Below are positions 54,201 to 64,000 of a stretch of 64,000 nucleotides of DNA, in pieces. Location: positions 1 to 64,000 of the forward strand of contig NZ_ARXR01000016.1 in assembly GCF_015356855.1 (NCBI RefSeq), read 5' to 3'. Within the stretch, counting starts at the first letter, position 1, and every line of letters starts with the position of its first letter. The notes beneath the pieces were generated by a model, which was not told where the DNA came from, searched no databases, and worked only from the letters and a program-made list of their open reading frames with translations. This DNA comes from Alloalcanivorax venustensis ISO4 (lineage in GTDB: Bacteria; Pseudomonadota; Gammaproteobacteria; Pseudomonadales; Alcanivoracaceae). Position numbers and translations under genes: made by a program.

Positions 54201-54220
54201 TACTGATCATATGGACAGTA
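54201..54220 (-). promoter_or_regulatory. LexA (SOS) box upstream of the radical-SAM gene
   Basis: TACTG and CAGTA separated by ten AT-rich bases, the exact outer positions of the gammaproteobacterial SOS box (TACTGTATATATATACAGTA consensus). It is 12 bases from the start codon, so LexA binding would cover the promoter or transcription start. Confidence 0.8.
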
Positions 54221-54272
54221 TTATGGGCAGCCCACCGGGGAACCGCAACAGCGGATTAGTAAACCGGGTGAA

Positions 54273-54584
54273 TCAGTGGGGCCGTACCGGCTGCACCAGC
54301 ACCCAGGGCATCACGACCACGGTCCACAGCGCTTGGTCGGACTCGAACCAGGCCCGTGCCTGGTCGTCGGTGACGCCGCCCACGCGGCCCTGGTCACGCC
54401 ACGGCTTGAGCTGCTCGGCCCGGTCTTCGGCGAACGCCACGGCCACTTCGATCAGGTCCAGGTCGCCGGCCACGGCCACGGTCTGGCCGCGGGCAAAGAA
54501 CGGCTGCAGCTCTTTCCAGTCCGCCTTGGCGGTTTCCTGGTTGAGTTTGGCTCTGAGAATGTCGCTGTCGGTGGGGTCGGCCAT
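54273..54584 (-). CDS. DUF2288 domain-containing protein
   Basis: 103 residues from the ATG at 54584, with AGGAGA upstream. The sequence DILRAKLNQETAKADWKELQPFFARGQ and DLDLIEVAVAFAEDRA matches DUF2288, a small cytoplasmic family of unknown function. It is separate from the radical-SAM gene by 84 bases that include the LexA box. Confidence 0.87.
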   Translation of the reverse strand: MADPTDSDILRAKLNQETAKADWKELQPFFARGQTVAVAGDLDLIEVAVAFAEDRAEQLKPWRDQGRVGGVTDDQARAWFESDQALWTVVVMPWVLVQPVRPH

Positions 54585-54670
54585 GACGTCTCCTGTTGGT
54601 GGCCCCGGCGCGGCTGGCGACCGGGCGGCGCCATTATCGCCCACGACGTTCGTAACGCAAGGGAGCGCTT

Positions 54671-54798
54671 GTGGGAGCGGAACTGAAGAGAGGGAAAAAG
54701 AGCGCCCGCCTGGGGAGGACGGGCGTCTGTACCGAAAGGAACGTCCGTGTTCTTTCGCGTCCTTGCCCGATCCAATATAAGAGCCCCGCCGGCTCTTA
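54671..54798. repeat. Partial REP and small hairpins between DUF2288 and phoD
   Basis: The 271-base gap holds a half REP (GTGGGAGCGG, 54671-54680), a GCGCCCG...CGGGCGT hairpin (about 54691-54726) and a perfect 8-bp stem TAAGAGCC/GGCTCTTA (54778-54798) about 60 bases after the phoD stop. No U run follows, so termination is uncertain. No gene is visible here. Confidence 0.45.
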
Positions 54799-54855
54799 CC
54801 TATAATCCATCGCCGTCAATCCGTGTAAGAGATTTGCTCATTGTCGGCGACGTTA

Positions 54856-56274
54856 TTACCACCTGATCTCGGTACCGATGTCGGGAACCGGGTTGCCGTC
54901 CCGGTCGAACAGCGCCAGGGTGGCGCCGTTTTCGTCGAGGCTGACACGGGAGAAGGCGTCCCGGCTGTAGACCTCGCCGGGCACCGTGACCCGGCCCAGG
55001 GACGGCTTCCAGAGGCCACGCAGGGTGTGGTCGTCACGGATCATCGGCCGGTACCAGCGGAACGCCATCAACGCGGTGGGCCAGAACAGGCCGGAGCAGA
55101 TCCAGCCGTGTATCGGGTTCCGTCCGCGCCGGTCCAGGCGGGCGTACAGGGAGGCGTGCACGTCGCCGCTGAGCATCAGTAATCGCCGACAGCCGCTGTC
55201 GTGGATAGCGTCCACCAGCCGCTGGCGCTGGGCGGCGAAGCCTTCCCAGCTGTCCTGCCCGCGGAACGGCCAGCGCTGCTCGGGAAACAGCGGCACCGAG
55301 GACACCAGGCATTTGACCCGGTCCGGCTCGTCCTCGAGCCAGGCCACCACCGCGTCCTCCTGGGCCCGGGACATGATCTTGCGTTGCCAGGGCCAGCGGC
55401 TGAGCACGCGCTCGGTGCGCAGATCCATCAGGAAGAAGTCCGCGCAGCCCCAGCGAAAGCGGTACCAGAGCGCGTCCGGGTCGCGCTCCAGGCGGGTGCC
55501 TTCCGCGTTCAGCGGCACCGCCGGGGAGTGCGAGGCCTGGTAGATCTGGTAGGCCTTCATGGCGGCCGGGTATTTGCTGGTCCACAGATCCGGATTGGCG
55601 CGCGCCGGCCAGTTGTTCTCGATTTCGTGGTCGTCGAGGATCATGTGGTGGTTGTAGTTGGCCATCAGCCGGCGGATGTTGGGCTGGCCGAAACTCTGGC
55701 GGTAGAGGTCGAAATACTCCCGCTGGGAGGACGCCGCCGCCACTTTCCAGGTGGAATCGGCGTACACCTGGTCGCCGCCGTAGAGGACGAAATCCGTGGG
55801 GCTGGCGGCGGCGTTGTCCGCCATGCGGGAGAAGATGCGGTCGGCCCGGCCGTCCTCCACCTCATGGTCGAGCCCCACGAAGCGGTAACAGCAGGAGCCG
55901 AACAGGAAGCTCACCGGCGCCCGGGGCGAGGCCGGCGCGGTGCGGAAGTGGCCGGTGTTGACGTGACCCCAATCCAGCGCCTTGTCCTCGCTGTCCGCCG
56001 ACGCCACCGCGCCGGCCTGGAACTGATAGCGCCGCCCCGGCTCCAGGTCCTTCAGCACCACCACGCCGCTGCTGTCGAAGTTACCGTTGATGCGGAAATG
56101 CCTCGGCCCGCGCCAGCGCGTCTCGCCTTCCAGCCGCCAGCGTATGCGACCGTGCGGCGCCTTCTGGCCGGCCTTCAAGGTTCCGGCGGGCATCACGCCG
56201 AGAATACGAATGCTGGTTTGACCGGCGGTGCCCACGATCGGACCGACGACAAACGGCTTTACCCTGCTCTGCAT
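54856..56274 (-). CDS. PhoD-like alkaline phosphatase/phosphodiesterase
   Basis: 472 residues. An N-terminal fibronectin-like part (about 1-110) is followed by the PhoD-type metallophosphatase core: LFGSCCYR, VLYGGDQVYADS, MILDDHEIENNW and LLMLSGDVHASL. The residues that bind Fe and Ca in PhoD are broadly kept. No signal peptide or Tat motif is visible at MQSRVKPFVVG, unlike secreted PhoD, so it is probably cytoplasmic. It is divergent from the sensor kinase by 88 bases. Confidence 0.86.
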   Translation of the reverse strand: MQSRVKPFVVGPIVGTAGQTSIRILGVMPAGTLKAGQKAPHGRIRWRLEGETRWRGPRHFRINGNFDSSGVVVLKDLEPGRRYQFQAGAVASADSEDKALDWGHVNTGHFRTAPASPRAPVSFLFGSCCYRFVGLDHEVEDGRADRIFSRMADNAAASPTDFVLYGGDQVYADSTWKVAAASSQREYFDLYRQSFGQPNIRRLMANYNHHMILDDHEIENNWPARANPDLWTSKYPAAMKAYQIYQASHSPAVPLNAEGTRLERDPDALWYRFRWGCADFFLMDLRTERVLSRWPWQRKIMSRAQEDAVVAWLEDEPDRVKCLVSSVPLFPEQRWPFRGQDSWEGFAAQRQRLVDAIHDSGCRRLLMLSGDVHASLYARLDRRGRNPIHGWICSGLFWPTALMAFRWYRPMIRDDHTLRGLWKPSLGRVTVPGEVYSRDAFSRVSLDENGATLALFDRDGNPVPDIGTEIRW

Positions 56275-56362
56275 TTAGTGTTCCCCCCGAAAGAGCGCGG
56301 ATACGTCACTGATTGAGCCACCTCTTAAGCACTGCTAGCATCCAGAAAGATTACTTAGCGGG

Positions 56363-59191
56363 GTGGCGGTTATTTTGTTGCAAGATGCGGTATCTCACAC
56401 CTTGCGGTTCGCCGCTCTGGTCCTGCTGCTCGGCGCCGCCGCCGGCCCGGCCCGCGGCGACGATGCCGCGGTGTTGACCTCACAAACCGAAACCCTGAAA
56501 CCGTATCCGGCGGTTCGTTATTTTTGTAGCCCGGCGGCCGAATCACCGGCGCCGGAGCAGCTGTTCGGCAACCCCGAGGCCTGGCCCTGGCGGGCCACCG
56601 GCAACGAGATGGCCAACCTGGGGTTCACCGCCGATCACTGCTGGTTCCATTTGACCGTGCGCAACCAGGACAACGCCGAGAACGAATGGCGCCTGGTGGT
56701 GAACTACGCCCTGCTGGGGCAGCTGGACACCTATGTCCTAACCTCCGACGGCGAGCGCCTGGCGCACTTCAGCGCCGGCATGGACAGCGCCTTCAACGAG
56801 CGGGCCAGCGCCGAAGCGACGCCTTCTTTCCCACTGAACCTGCCCCCCGGCGAGCAGCGGGAGCTGTATCTGAAGGTGGTGTCCCCACACAGCATTCAAC
56901 TGCCTCTGGAGTTGATGAGCAACCCCGCGTTCCAGTCCGCCACGCTGGCCCACACGCTGGTTCAGGGTTTGTTCTTCGGCGGCATGCTGGTGATGATTCT
57001 CTACAACCTGTCGCTGTTTTTCTCGATCCGGGAAAAGGCCTATCTGCTGTACGTGTGCTGGTCGCTGGCGATCACCCTGTTCATGGCGGTCCTGCACGGC
57101 TATGCGCAGAAGTATCTGTGGCCCGGCTCGGCGCTGATCAGCCAGTACATTCTGCATTACCTGCTGCCGCTGCTGGTGATTCTGCCGTCCCTGTTCACCT
57201 TGCACTTTCTCGGCCTGCCGGAACGCTCCCCCCCGCTGGCGCGGCTGCTCAGAGGCCTGGTGGGCCTGGGCGTGGCCCTGCTGCTGGCGGCGCCGTTCGT
57301 AAGCCGGGAGCTGCTGATTCCGGTGGCGGTGCTGGCGATCCTGGCGATGGATTTAAGCATTCTGCTGATCGGCCTGCTGCGCACCCAGGCCGGCGACCCG
57401 GACGCGCGGGTGTTCACCCTGGCCTGGCTGTGCTTTCTGGTCGGCGCCGCCGCCATGTCGCTGAACAAGTACGGCATCGTGCCGCGCAACGGCTTCACCG
57501 AAAACCTGCTGCAGGTGGGCGTGTTCCTGGAGGTGGTGCTGCTGTCACTGGCGCTGGCCCGGCGCATCAACCGCCTCAAGGAAGCCCATGCGCTGTCCGT
57601 GCGCGACAAGGCGGTGGCCGAGATGGACGCCTTCAAGGCCGGCGCGCGCAACCAGGCGAAAAGCGAGTTCCTGGCCACCATGAGCCACGAAATCCGCACG
57701 CCGATGAACGGCATCATCGGCATGACCGACCTGCTGCGGCGCACCACGCTCAGCGGCCAGCAGGCGCAATACGTGGACACCATCTACCAGTCCACCCAGT
57801 CGCTGGTGACGGTGATCAACGACATCCTGGATTACTCACGGATCGAATCCGGCAAGCTGGAGCTGGAGTATCAGGAAGTGGACGTGGAGCACCTGGTGGA
57901 CGACTGCGTGCGGCTGTTCTCGCTGCGGGCGTCGGAAACCCGGGTGCCGCTTTACACCTTCATCGATTCCCGCGTGCCCCAGCGCATCCATACCGACCCG
58001 ATCCGCGTGAAACAGGTGCTCACCAACCTGCTCAGCAACGCCTACAAGTTCACCGACCAGGGCCAGGTGGCCTTGCACCTGAGCGTGCGCCAGCCCCCCG
58101 ACGACCAGGGGCAGTGCGTGATGATGCTGGAAGTGGTCGACACCGGCATCGGCCTGGACGAGGCCCAGCAGCAGAACCTGTTCCAGGTGTTCAGCCAGGG
58201 CGCCCGCGGCAGCCGCCACAAGTCGCAGGGGGCCGGGCTCGGCCTGACCATCTGCAAACGGCTCACCGAGTTGCTGGGTGGGGAGATCGGCGTGTCCAGC
58301 TCACTGGGGCGCGGCGCCACCTTCTGGATCACCCTGCCGACCCGGGTCGGCGCCCCCAGCCGCGAGAAAAACCCGCTCGCCGGCCACCAGGTGATGATGA
58401 TCAACGAGAACGCCTCGCTGTCGTTGAGCCTGTCTCAGCTGATGGCCCGCTGGGGGCTCGGCGTGATCGAGTTCGCCGACTGCGAGCAGGCCCTGGCGGG
58501 CCTCAGCGCGGACACCCTCCGGGCGGACATTCTGCTGGCGTCGGAGGCCAACCTGGCCCGGCGCGGCGAACTGATCCATATCCGCAACCGGCTGGGTGAC
58601 CCGCCCCTGCTGATTCTCCAGGCCACCGGCGCGGAAATCACCGGCGAGCTGCCCGGCGACATGCTGCTGGTGGAGACGCCGGTGTCCTCGCGGGCGCTCA
58701 AGCACACGCTTTCCACCCAGCTGCAGGAGCGCCTGGACCAGGCCGAGCCCGCCGACAGCGCCCCCAGCGGCGCCTCGGAGCATCCCGGCCTGCGCCGTCT
58801 GAACGTGATGGTGGTGGAAGACAACGCCGTCAACCAGCTGGTGATCGACAGCATCCTGCGCTCCATCGGCATCCACGCCACGCTGCTCAACGACGGCGCC
58901 CAGGCCCTGCGCCGGGTCAGCGAGCGCCCCGGCAACTGGGACGTGATCTTCATGGATTGCGAAATGCCGGTGATGGACGGCTACCAGTCCACCCGCGAGA
59001 TCCGTCTGTTCGAGCAGAGCCGGGACGTGGACCCCTGCTGGATCATAGCCCTGTCCGCCCACGCCGCCGGCGATTACGTGCAAAAGGCCCGCGACGCCGG
59101 CGTCGACGATTACCTCAGCAAGCCGGTGTCCCGCTCCCAGGTGTTGGAGGCGCTGCAGCGCAACCGGGCGCTGTCCGCCGGCGGCGACTGA
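56363..59191 (+). CDS. Hybrid sensor histidine kinase with 7TMR-DISM sensor and two receiver domains
   Basis: 942 residues from a GTG at 56363; a hydrophobic signal-like segment ([17 protein letters not shown]) follows. The extracellular 7TMR-DISMED2 domain (about 40-190) is followed by seven helices (about 200-400). HisKA has the phospho-acceptor [18 protein letters not shown]. HATPase follows ([36 protein letters not shown]). A first receiver-like domain has lost its acceptor aspartate (ILLASEANL region), and a C-terminal receiver is intact ([39 protein letters not shown]). The layout resembles RetS/LadS-type kinases of Pseudomonas. Confidence 0.9.
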   Translation: MAVILLQDAVSHTLRFAALVLLLGAAAGPARGDDAAVLTSQTETLKPYPAVRYFCSPAAESPAPEQLFGNPEAWPWRATGNEMANLGFTADHCWFHLTVRNQDNAENEWRLVVNYALLGQLDTYVLTSDGERLAHFSAGMDSAFNERASAEATPSFPLNLPPGEQRELYLKVVSPHSIQLPLELMSNPAFQSATLAHTLVQGLFFGGMLVMILYNLSLFFSIREKAYLLYVCWSLAITLFMAVLHGYAQKYLWPGSALISQYILHYLLPLLVILPSLFTLHFLGLPERSPPLARLLRGLVGLGVALLLAAPFVSRELLIPVAVLAILAMDLSILLIGLLRTQAGDPDARVFTLAWLCFLVGAAAMSLNKYGIVPRNGFTENLLQVGVFLEVVLLSLALARRINRLKEAHALSVRDKAVAEMDAFKAGARNQAKSEFLATMSHEIRTPMNGIIGMTDLLRRTTLSGQQAQYVDTIYQSTQSLVTVINDILDYSRIESGKLELEYQEVDVEHLVDDCVRLFSLRASETRVPLYTFIDSRVPQRIHTDPIRVKQVLTNLLSNAYKFTDQGQVALHLSVRQPPDDQGQCVMMLEVVDTGIGLDEAQQQNLFQVFSQGARGSRHKSQGAGLGLTICKRLTELLGGEIGVSSSLGRGATFWITLPTRVGAPSREKNPLAGHQVMMINENASLSLSLSQLMARWGLGVIEFADCEQALAGLSADTLRADILLASEANLARRGELIHIRNRLGDPPLLILQATGAEITGELPGDMLLVETPVSSRALKHTLSTQLQERLDQAEPADSAPSGASEHPGLRRLNVMVVEDNAVNQLVIDSILRSIGIHATLLNDGAQALRRVSERPGNWDVIFMDCEMPVMDGYQSTREIRLFEQSRDVDPCWIIALSAHAAGDYVQKARDAGVDDYLSKPVSRSQVLEALQRNRALSAGGD

Positions 59192-59264
59192 TCGCGACGG
59201 ATGAAATGGCCGGCGCGGGCCAGTATCATGTCGGTTCGTTTTTCTGCCGACGTTGAAGTTCTCC

Positions 59265-61292
59265 ATGAGCGAAGCACCCCGCAAGATACTGGTCACCAGC
59301 GCCCTGCCCTACGCCAACGGCCCGATCCATCTGGGCCACCTTCTGGAATACATCCAGACCGACATCTGGGTGCGCTTTCAGAAGCTGCGCGGCGAGCAGT
59401 GCCTGTACGTTTGCGCCGATGACGCCCACGGCACCGCCATCATGCTCAAGGCGGAAGAGAAAGGCATCACGCCGGAGCAGCAGATCGAGCAGGTGAAAGC
59501 CGAGCACGAGCGCGACTTCGCCGCTTTCCAGATCCGCTTCGACAATTACTACAGCACCCACAGCCCGGAGAACAAAGCGCTCTCGGAGATGATTTTCCAG
59601 CGCAACAAGGACGCCGGCTACATCCTGGAAAAGACCATCACCCAGCTCTACGACCCGGAAAAAGGCATGTTCCTGGCCGACCGGTTCGTGCGCGGCACCT
59701 GCCCCAAGTGCAAGACCGCCGACCAGTACGGCGACAACTGCGAGGCCTGCGGCGCCACCTATTCGCCGTCGGAGCTGATCGACCCCTACTCCGCGGTGAG
59801 CGGCGCCACGCCGGTGGAGAAAGAAACCACCCAGCTGTTCTTCGACCTGCCCAAGTTCGAGCCGCTGCTGCGTGAATGGACCCGCTCCGGCTCGCTGCAG
59901 GAAGGCGTGGCCAACAAGCTGCAGGAGTGGATGGAAGACCTGCAGCCCTGGGACATCTCCCGGGAAGCGCCCTACTTCGGCTTCGAAATCCCCGGCTATC
60001 CCGGTAAGTATTTCTACGTGTGGATGGACGCGCCGGTGGGCTACATGGCCAGCTTCCAGAATCTGTGCGAGCGCGAGGGCATCAATTTCGACGACTACTG
60101 GAAAGCGGATTCCGACGCCGAGCTGTATCACTTTATCGGCAAGGACATCATCAATTTCCACGGTCTGTTCTGGCCGGCAATGCTCGACGGCGCCGGCCTG
60201 CGCAAGCCCACCGCCATCTTCAGCCACGGCTTCGTCACCGTGAACGGCGCCAAGATGTCCAAATCCCGGGGCACCTTCATCATGGCGCGCACCTACCTGG
60301 ATCATCTGGATCCGGAGTATCTGCGCTACTACTTCGCCGCCAAGCTGAACAGCCGGGTGGATGATTTCGACCTCAATCTGGAAGACTTCGCCCAGCGTGT
60401 GAACACGGATCTGGTCGGCAAGGTGGTCAACATCGCCAGCCGCACCGGCAACTTCGTCAAGAAATTCGGCGGCCGGCTCGGCGACGACCTGGACAACCCC
60501 TTGCTGGCCCGCGAAGCCCAGGAAGCCGCCGGCCGCATCGCCGCCTTCTACGAACAGCGTGAATTCAGCAAGGCAATGCGCGAGATCATGAGCCTGGCCG
60601 ACCACGCCAACGGCTACATCGCCGACAAGGCGCCCTGGAGCCTGGCCAAGGAAGACGGCAAGGAGCAGGAGGTGCTGGCGATCTGCACCACCGCCCTGAA
60701 CGTATTCCGGCTGCTGGTGCTGTACCTGAAGCCGGTGCTGCCGGGCCTGGCGGAACGCGCCGAGGCCTTCCTGGATATTCCGCCGCTGACCTGGGCGGAC
60801 GCCGGCACCCTGTTGCTCGACCACCCGATCAACAAGTTCAAGCCGCTGCTGTCACGGGTGGACATGGCGCACATCGAAGCGATGCTGGCCGATTCCCGCG
60901 ACACCAACCCGGCGGCTTCCGCCGGGGAAGCGGCGGCCCAGGACACGCCCGAGGAGGAAGACGACACCATCACCATCGACGACTTCCTCAAGGTCAAGTT
61001 GCGCGCCGCCCGCATCGCCAAGGCGGCGCCGGTGGAAGGTGCCGACAAACTGCTGCAGCTGACCCTGGACGTGGGCGAACTGGGCGAGCGCAATGTGTTC
61101 GCCGGCATCAAAAGCAAATACCGCCCGGAAGACCTGGAAGGCCGCATGGTGGTGCTGGTGGCCAACCTGGCGCCGCGCAAGATGAAGTTCGGCGTCTCCG
61201 AAGGCATGGTGCTGGCCGCCGGCCCCGGTGGCGACGACATCTTTCTGCTCAGCCCGGACGATGGCGCCGAGCCTGGCATGGAAGTGCGCTGA
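59265..61292 (+). CDS. metG: Methionyl-tRNA synthetase
   Basis: 675 residues from the ATG at 59265. The HIGH-type motif is in [17 protein letters not shown], the zinc site [17 protein letters not shown] and the KMSKS motif [11 protein letters not shown]. The C-terminal tRNA-binding EMAP-like domain ([28 protein letters not shown]) gives a dimerising enzyme of the E. coli type. A REP copy and a strong terminator follow it. Confidence 0.95.
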   Translation: MSEAPRKILVTSALPYANGPIHLGHLLEYIQTDIWVRFQKLRGEQCLYVCADDAHGTAIMLKAEEKGITPEQQIEQVKAEHERDFAAFQIRFDNYYSTHSPENKALSEMIFQRNKDAGYILEKTITQLYDPEKGMFLADRFVRGTCPKCKTADQYGDNCEACGATYSPSELIDPYSAVSGATPVEKETTQLFFDLPKFEPLLREWTRSGSLQEGVANKLQEWMEDLQPWDISREAPYFGFEIPGYPGKYFYVWMDAPVGYMASFQNLCEREGINFDDYWKADSDAELYHFIGKDIINFHGLFWPAMLDGAGLRKPTAIFSHGFVTVNGAKMSKSRGTFIMARTYLDHLDPEYLRYYFAAKLNSRVDDFDLNLEDFAQRVNTDLVGKVVNIASRTGNFVKKFGGRLGDDLDNPLLAREAQEAAGRIAAFYEQREFSKAMREIMSLADHANGYIADKAPWSLAKEDGKEQEVLAICTTALNVFRLLVLYLKPVLPGLAERAEAFLDIPPLTWADAGTLLLDHPINKFKPLLSRVDMAHIEAMLADSRDTNPAASAGEAAAQDTPEEEDDTITIDDFLKVKLRAARIAKAAPVEGADKLLQLTLDVGELGERNVFAGIKSKYRPEDLEGRMVVLVANLAPRKMKFGVSEGMVLAAGPGGDDIFLLSPDDGAEPGMEVR

Positions 61293-61315
61293 GGCCTCGC
61301 CGGGGCCATAAAATG

Positions 61316-61369
61316 GTGGGAGCTTGCCTTGCAAGCGAAAGGCCGGCTTTGCCGGCCGGCAGGATCCCA
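61316..61369. repeat. REP copy downstream of metG
   Basis: Starting GTGGGAGCTTGCCTTGCAAG it matches, as reverse complement, the right half of the element at 43055-43107, with a changed middle hairpin. It lies between the metG stop and its terminator, as typical for REP units. Confidence 0.7.
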
Positions 61370-61389
61370 AAGGCGCTCGCATAAAAAAA

Positions 61390-61418
61390 CCGCGGCCGAT
61401 TGGCCGCGGTTTTTTTTG
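61390..61418. terminator. Bidirectional intrinsic terminator between metG and the Spy-like gene
   Basis: CCGCGGCC-GATT-GGCCGCGG with seven A before and nine T after it, so it works for metG (plus strand) and for the convergent Spy-like gene (minus strand). Confidence 0.92.
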
Positions 61419-61459
61419 GTTCCGTGGCGCCCGCGCGGGGCGCCGAACGGACAGGGGGT

Positions 61460-61921
61460 TTACTGACCGCCCTGCTGCTGACGCATCTGTTCCTGCATCT
61501 TGCGCATCTGCTCACGCTGCTGCTGAGCACGCTTTTCCAGGGTGGCACGCTGCTCTTCGGTAAGCGTGTCCTGGATACGGGCCTGCAGAAGCACGCTCTC
61601 GGCGGTCACATCGCCGGTCAGCTCGCCCAGCTCTTCCGCGTTATCGCGGATTTCGCCTTCGTCGTAATCCGGACCGATCTGGTCGCTCAGGGCCTGCTGC
61701 AACTGCTGCGCCTCGGTGCGCATTTCCGTGATCTTGCCTTCGGAATCCTTGATCAGCTCACGCAGTTCCTGCTTTTGGTCGTCGCTCAGATCGACCATGC
61801 GATCCAGCTGGTCCACCTGATCGCCGCGCTGCTGGCCGGGGGCCGCTTGCTGAGCGGTTGCGGTGGCACCGAGACCGAGGGCCAACAGGGCCGCCAGGCT
61901 CACTTGCTTTAAGGTCGTCAT
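61460..61921 (-). CDS. Spy/CpxP-like periplasmic protein with LTxxQ motifs
   Basis: 153 residues. A signal peptide (MTTLKQVSLAALLALGLGATATA) is followed by an almost all-helical, Gln/Glu-rich chain with two LTxxQ-type motifs (LSDDQKQEL and LTEEQRATL). It ends in a Gln/Met-rich tail (MRKMQEQMRQQQ). Proteins of this type act as periplasmic chaperones or envelope-stress sensors, for example Spy and CpxP. No regulator lies beside it. Confidence 0.8.
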   Translation of the reverse strand: MTTLKQVSLAALLALGLGATATAQQAAPGQQRGDQVDQLDRMVDLSDDQKQELRELIKDSEGKITEMRTEAQQLQQALSDQIGPDYDEGEIRDNAEELGELTGDVTAESVLLQARIQDTLTEEQRATLEKRAQQQREQMRKMQEQMRQQQGGQ

Positions 61922-62149
61922 AGAGATCTCCCAGACGTTTCGTGGACTGTTTAAAGTCGTGAACGGGTCACGCTACCGGATCAGGCAACCGAACGTCACC
62001 CCCGGTTCCCCGGGCGACAGAGAACCGCTGGTCCTGACTTCCAGGTCACCACTGTGCAGCCGAGTCATGACGCGGGGTCCAGCCGGACACCTCGAAAACG
62101 GAAAATTTTGCTAAACTCGCCGTTCCCAAGCGCGAACCGACCCTAATTG

Positions 62150-62734
62150 ATGACTGAATACCTCCTCATCCTGATCAGCGCGGTGCTGGTGAACAACTTC
62201 GTCCTGGTGCAGTTCCTAGGCCTGTGCCCGTTCATGGGCGTCTCCAATAAGGTGGAGACCGCCATGGGCATGTCGCTGGCGACCACCTTCGTGCTGACCC
62301 TGTCATCGGTGCTCGCCTACCTCACCTGGGCCTATATCCTGGTGCCGTTCGAGCTGGAGTACCTGCGCACCATCAGCTTCATTCTGGTGATCGCGGTGGC
62401 GGTGCAGTTCACCGAGATGTTCGTCAAGAAAGCCAGCCCGCTGCTGTACCGGGTGCTGGGCGTGTTCCTGCCGCTGATCACCTCCAACTGCGCGGTGCTG
62501 GGCGTGGCGCTGCTCAATGTGCGTCAGAGCGACGCCACCTTTATGAGTTCCCTGACCTACGGCCTGGGCGCCGCCCTGGGCTTCTCGCTGGTACTGATTC
62601 TGTTCGCCGCCATGCGTGAACGGATCGCCGTGGCCGATGTGCCCGAGGCCTTTCGCGGCCCCAGCATCGGTCTGATCACCGCCGGGCTGATGTCCCTGGC
62701 GTTCATGGGCTTTTCCGGGTTGATCAAGTTATGA
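62150..62734 (+). CDS. rsxA: Electron transport complex subunit RsxA/RnfA
   Basis: 194 residues from the ATG at 62150 ([20 protein letters not shown]); six transmembrane helices. LCPFMGVSN and [15 protein letters not shown] are the conserved pieces, with the two cysteines that hold a 2Fe-2S cluster between RnfA and RnfE. It is part of the ion-pumping Rnf complex that oxidises NADH or reduces SoxR. It overlaps rsxB by four bases. Confidence 0.95.
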   Translation: MTEYLLILISAVLVNNFVLVQFLGLCPFMGVSNKVETAMGMSLATTFVLTLSSVLAYLTWAYILVPFELEYLRTISFILVIAVAVQFTEMFVKKASPLLYRVLGVFLPLITSNCAVLGVALLNVRQSDATFMSSLTYGLGAALGFSLVLILFAAMRERIAVADVPEAFRGPSIGLITAGLMSLAFMGFSGLIKL

Positions 62735-63315
62735 CCACGGTACTGATCGCCATCGCCGCCCTGCTCGGGCTGGCGGCGCTGTTCGGCGCCGTGCTCGGCT
62801 ACGCCTCCGAGAAATTCAAAGTGGAAGGCGACCCCATCGTCGAGCAGATCGACGCCCTGCTGCCGCAAACCCAGTGCGGCCAGTGCGGCCACCCCGGCTG
62901 CCGCCCCTACGCCGAGGCCATCGCCGAGGGCGAAGAGCACAACCGCTGCCCGCCCGGCGGCGAAACCACCGTGGAAGCGCTCGCCGACCTGCTCGGCCGC
63001 GAGGTGCTGCCGCTGGACAACGAGGGCGCCGAGGACGCCAGCGTGGAGCGCGTGGCCTACATCCGCGAGGACGAATGCATCGGCTGCACCAAGTGCATTC
63101 AGGCCTGCCCGGTGGACGCCATCGTCGGCGCCGCCAAGCAGATGCACACGGTGATCGCCGACGAGTGCACCGGCTGCGACCTGTGCGTGGACCCCTGTCC
63201 GGTGGACTGCATCGACATGATCGAGCGCCCGGTGACCCTGGCCACCTGGACCTGGGACCGGCCCGCCGGCATCGGCCGCCGTCCGGAACAGCGCATAGAG
63301 GTGGTGAACCTGTGA
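62731..63315 (+). CDS. rsxB: Electron transport complex subunit RsxB/RnfB
   Basis: 194 residues. An N-terminal membrane anchor is followed by a four-cysteine cluster domain ([19 protein letters not shown]...NRCPPGG) and two 4Fe-4S ferredoxin motifs ([16 protein letters not shown] and [16 protein letters not shown]). It relays electrons within Rnf. Start and stop overlap both neighbours, so rsxABC is one tight operon. Confidence 0.95.
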   Translation: MTTVLIAIAALLGLAALFGAVLGYASEKFKVEGDPIVEQIDALLPQTQCGQCGHPGCRPYAEAIAEGEEHNRCPPGGETTVEALADLLGREVLPLDNEGAEDASVERVAYIREDECIGCTKCIQACPVDAIVGAAKQMHTVIADECTGCDLCVDPCPVDCIDMIERPVTLATWTWDRPAGIGRRPEQRIEVVNL

Positions 63316-64000
63316 GAGCGAACCTGTCCCTGTTCCAGCGTCTGCTGCCCGGTGCGCGCCGCGCGCCGGTGTATGACTTCCCCGGCGGGGTGCACCCCGC
63401 CGAACACAAAACCGTGTCCAACCGGACGCCGATCGCGCCGGGGCCGAGGCCGGCGCAGCTGGTGCTGCCGCTGAACATGCACCTGGGCGCCCCGGCCCGG
63501 CCCATCGTGGCGGTGGGCGACCGGGTGTTGAAGGGGCAGATGCTGGCCGAGCCCGCCGGCGCCGTCAGCGCCGCCCTGCACGCGCCCACCTCCGGCACCG
63601 TGGTGGCCCTGGGGCCACGCCCGATTCAGCACCCCTCCGGCATGGACGCGCTCTGTATCGTGCTGGAGCCGGACGGCGAGGACCGCTGGGCGGAGCGCCG
63701 GCCGGTGGCCGACCACACCCGGCTGGGCCCGGGCAAGCTGATCGCCCTGCTGCGCGACGCCGGGGTCGCCGGCCTGGGCGGCGCCGGCTTCCCCACCAGC
63801 GTCAAGGTGAACCTGGGCGACCATCAGCGCGTCGAGCAGCTGATCATCAACGCGGTGGAGTGCGAGCCCTACATCACCGCCGACGACCGCCTGATGCGCG
63901 AACGGGCGGACGAAATCGTGCTCGGCATTCAGATTCTGCAGTACCTGCTCAACCCCCACGACACCCTGATCGGCATCGAGGACAACAAGCCCGAAGCCAT
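63312..64000 (+). CDS. rsxC: Electron transport complex subunit RsxC/RnfC, N-terminal part (cut by window edge)
   Basis: Starts at GTG 63312, overlapping the rsxB stop by four bases; 229 codons are visible and the frame is open at the edge. The N-terminal barrel-sandwich region ([29 protein letters not shown]) is followed by the NADH/FMN-binding start ([35 protein letters not shown]). It is the NADH-oxidising subunit of Rnf. The ferredoxin domain and any C-terminal repeats lie outside the window. Confidence 0.94.
   Translation, partial: MRANLSLFQRLLPGARRAPVYDFPGGVHPAEHKTVSNRTPIAPGPRPAQLVLPLNMHLGAPARPIVAVGDRVLKGQMLAEPAGAVSAALHAPTSGTVVALGPRPIQHPSGMDALCIVLEPDGEDRWAERRPVADHTRLGPGKLIALLRDAGVAGLGGAGFPTSVKVNLGDHQRVEQLIINAVECEPYITADDRLMRERADEIVLGIQILQYLLNPHDTLIGIEDNKPEA

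Noticed and set aside
59226..60824. 532-codon minus-strand open frame opposite metG
   Set aside because: Antisense shadow of a clear methionyl-tRNA synthetase; no motifs.

Overview
The window is a high-GC (mid-60s %), densely packed chromosomal segment of a gammaproteobacterium. Gene content and order (lolC-lolD-DUF2062-comEC, metG followed by rsxABC, sthA, an aguA/aguB pair, a thiolase/multifunctional beta-oxidation operon, a DUF3336 patatin lipase) resemble Pseudomonas-like marine hydrocarbon degraders. Alcanivorax/Alloalcanivorax is my best guess, made from protein recognition only. There is one tRNA, no rRNA, no insertion sequence, no prophage and no CRISPR array.

Layout. 1-3.5 kb: comEC (cut by the left edge), a DUF2062 membrane protein, and lolC with a frameshifted lolD. 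3.7-6.4 kb: a secreted acidic BamE-like protein translationally coupled to agmatine deiminase, then N-carbamoylputrescine amidase (agmatine to putrescine). 6.4-11.5 kb (minus strand): a MAPEG protein, TusA, an MFS carrier, RlmM, PurU and an AraC regulator, with a heptad-repeat hairpin between rlmM and purU. 11.6-17 kb: a cryptochrome/photolyase-family protein, two large perfect-armed palindromes, a ribbon-helix-helix protein next to an ABC1/UbiB-type kinase, an isomerase and a thioesterase. 17-24.5 kb: a MocR regulator divergent from a complete seven-gene Nit1C nitrilase cluster, which has a textbook-like sigma-54 promoter. 24.5-29 kb: a fatty-acid oxidation operon and a tandem thioredoxin-fold protein. 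29-45 kb: housekeeping genes (smrA, sthA, lapA-like, hda, purMN, two DUF3108 genes, dcd, mrp, a SIMPL lipoprotein, an AraC regulator, patatin, peroxiredoxin, tRNA-Gly, a periplasmic ATP-dependent DNA ligase, an epimerase). 45-59 kb: rsmC, a Slt-type lytic transglycosylase, an aminopropyltransferase-like protein, a DUF748/AsmA-like protein, a thioesterase-like protein, a hydrolase, a radical-SAM protein behind a near-perfect LexA box, DUF2288, PhoD and a hybrid sensor kinase. 59-64 kb: metG, a Spy-like protein and rsxABC (cut by the right edge).

Main points for a second look: (i) the Nit1C cluster with its -24/-12 promoter, repeated TTGATTGGT boxes and divergent MocR regulator; (ii) a TACTG-N10-CAGTA SOS box in front of a spore-photoproduct-lyase-like radical-SAM gene; (iii) a shared TGTA-R-TACA palindrome in front of both a ribbon-helix-helix/zinc-ribbon protein and an ABC1 kinase; (iv) two adjacent palindromic elements with 20- and 27-bp perfect arms; (v) a 20-nt deletion that breaks the normally essential lolD; (vi) a hairpin that buries the mrp ribosome-binding site. 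Gaps under about 300 bases not mentioned below hold nothing I could recognise.
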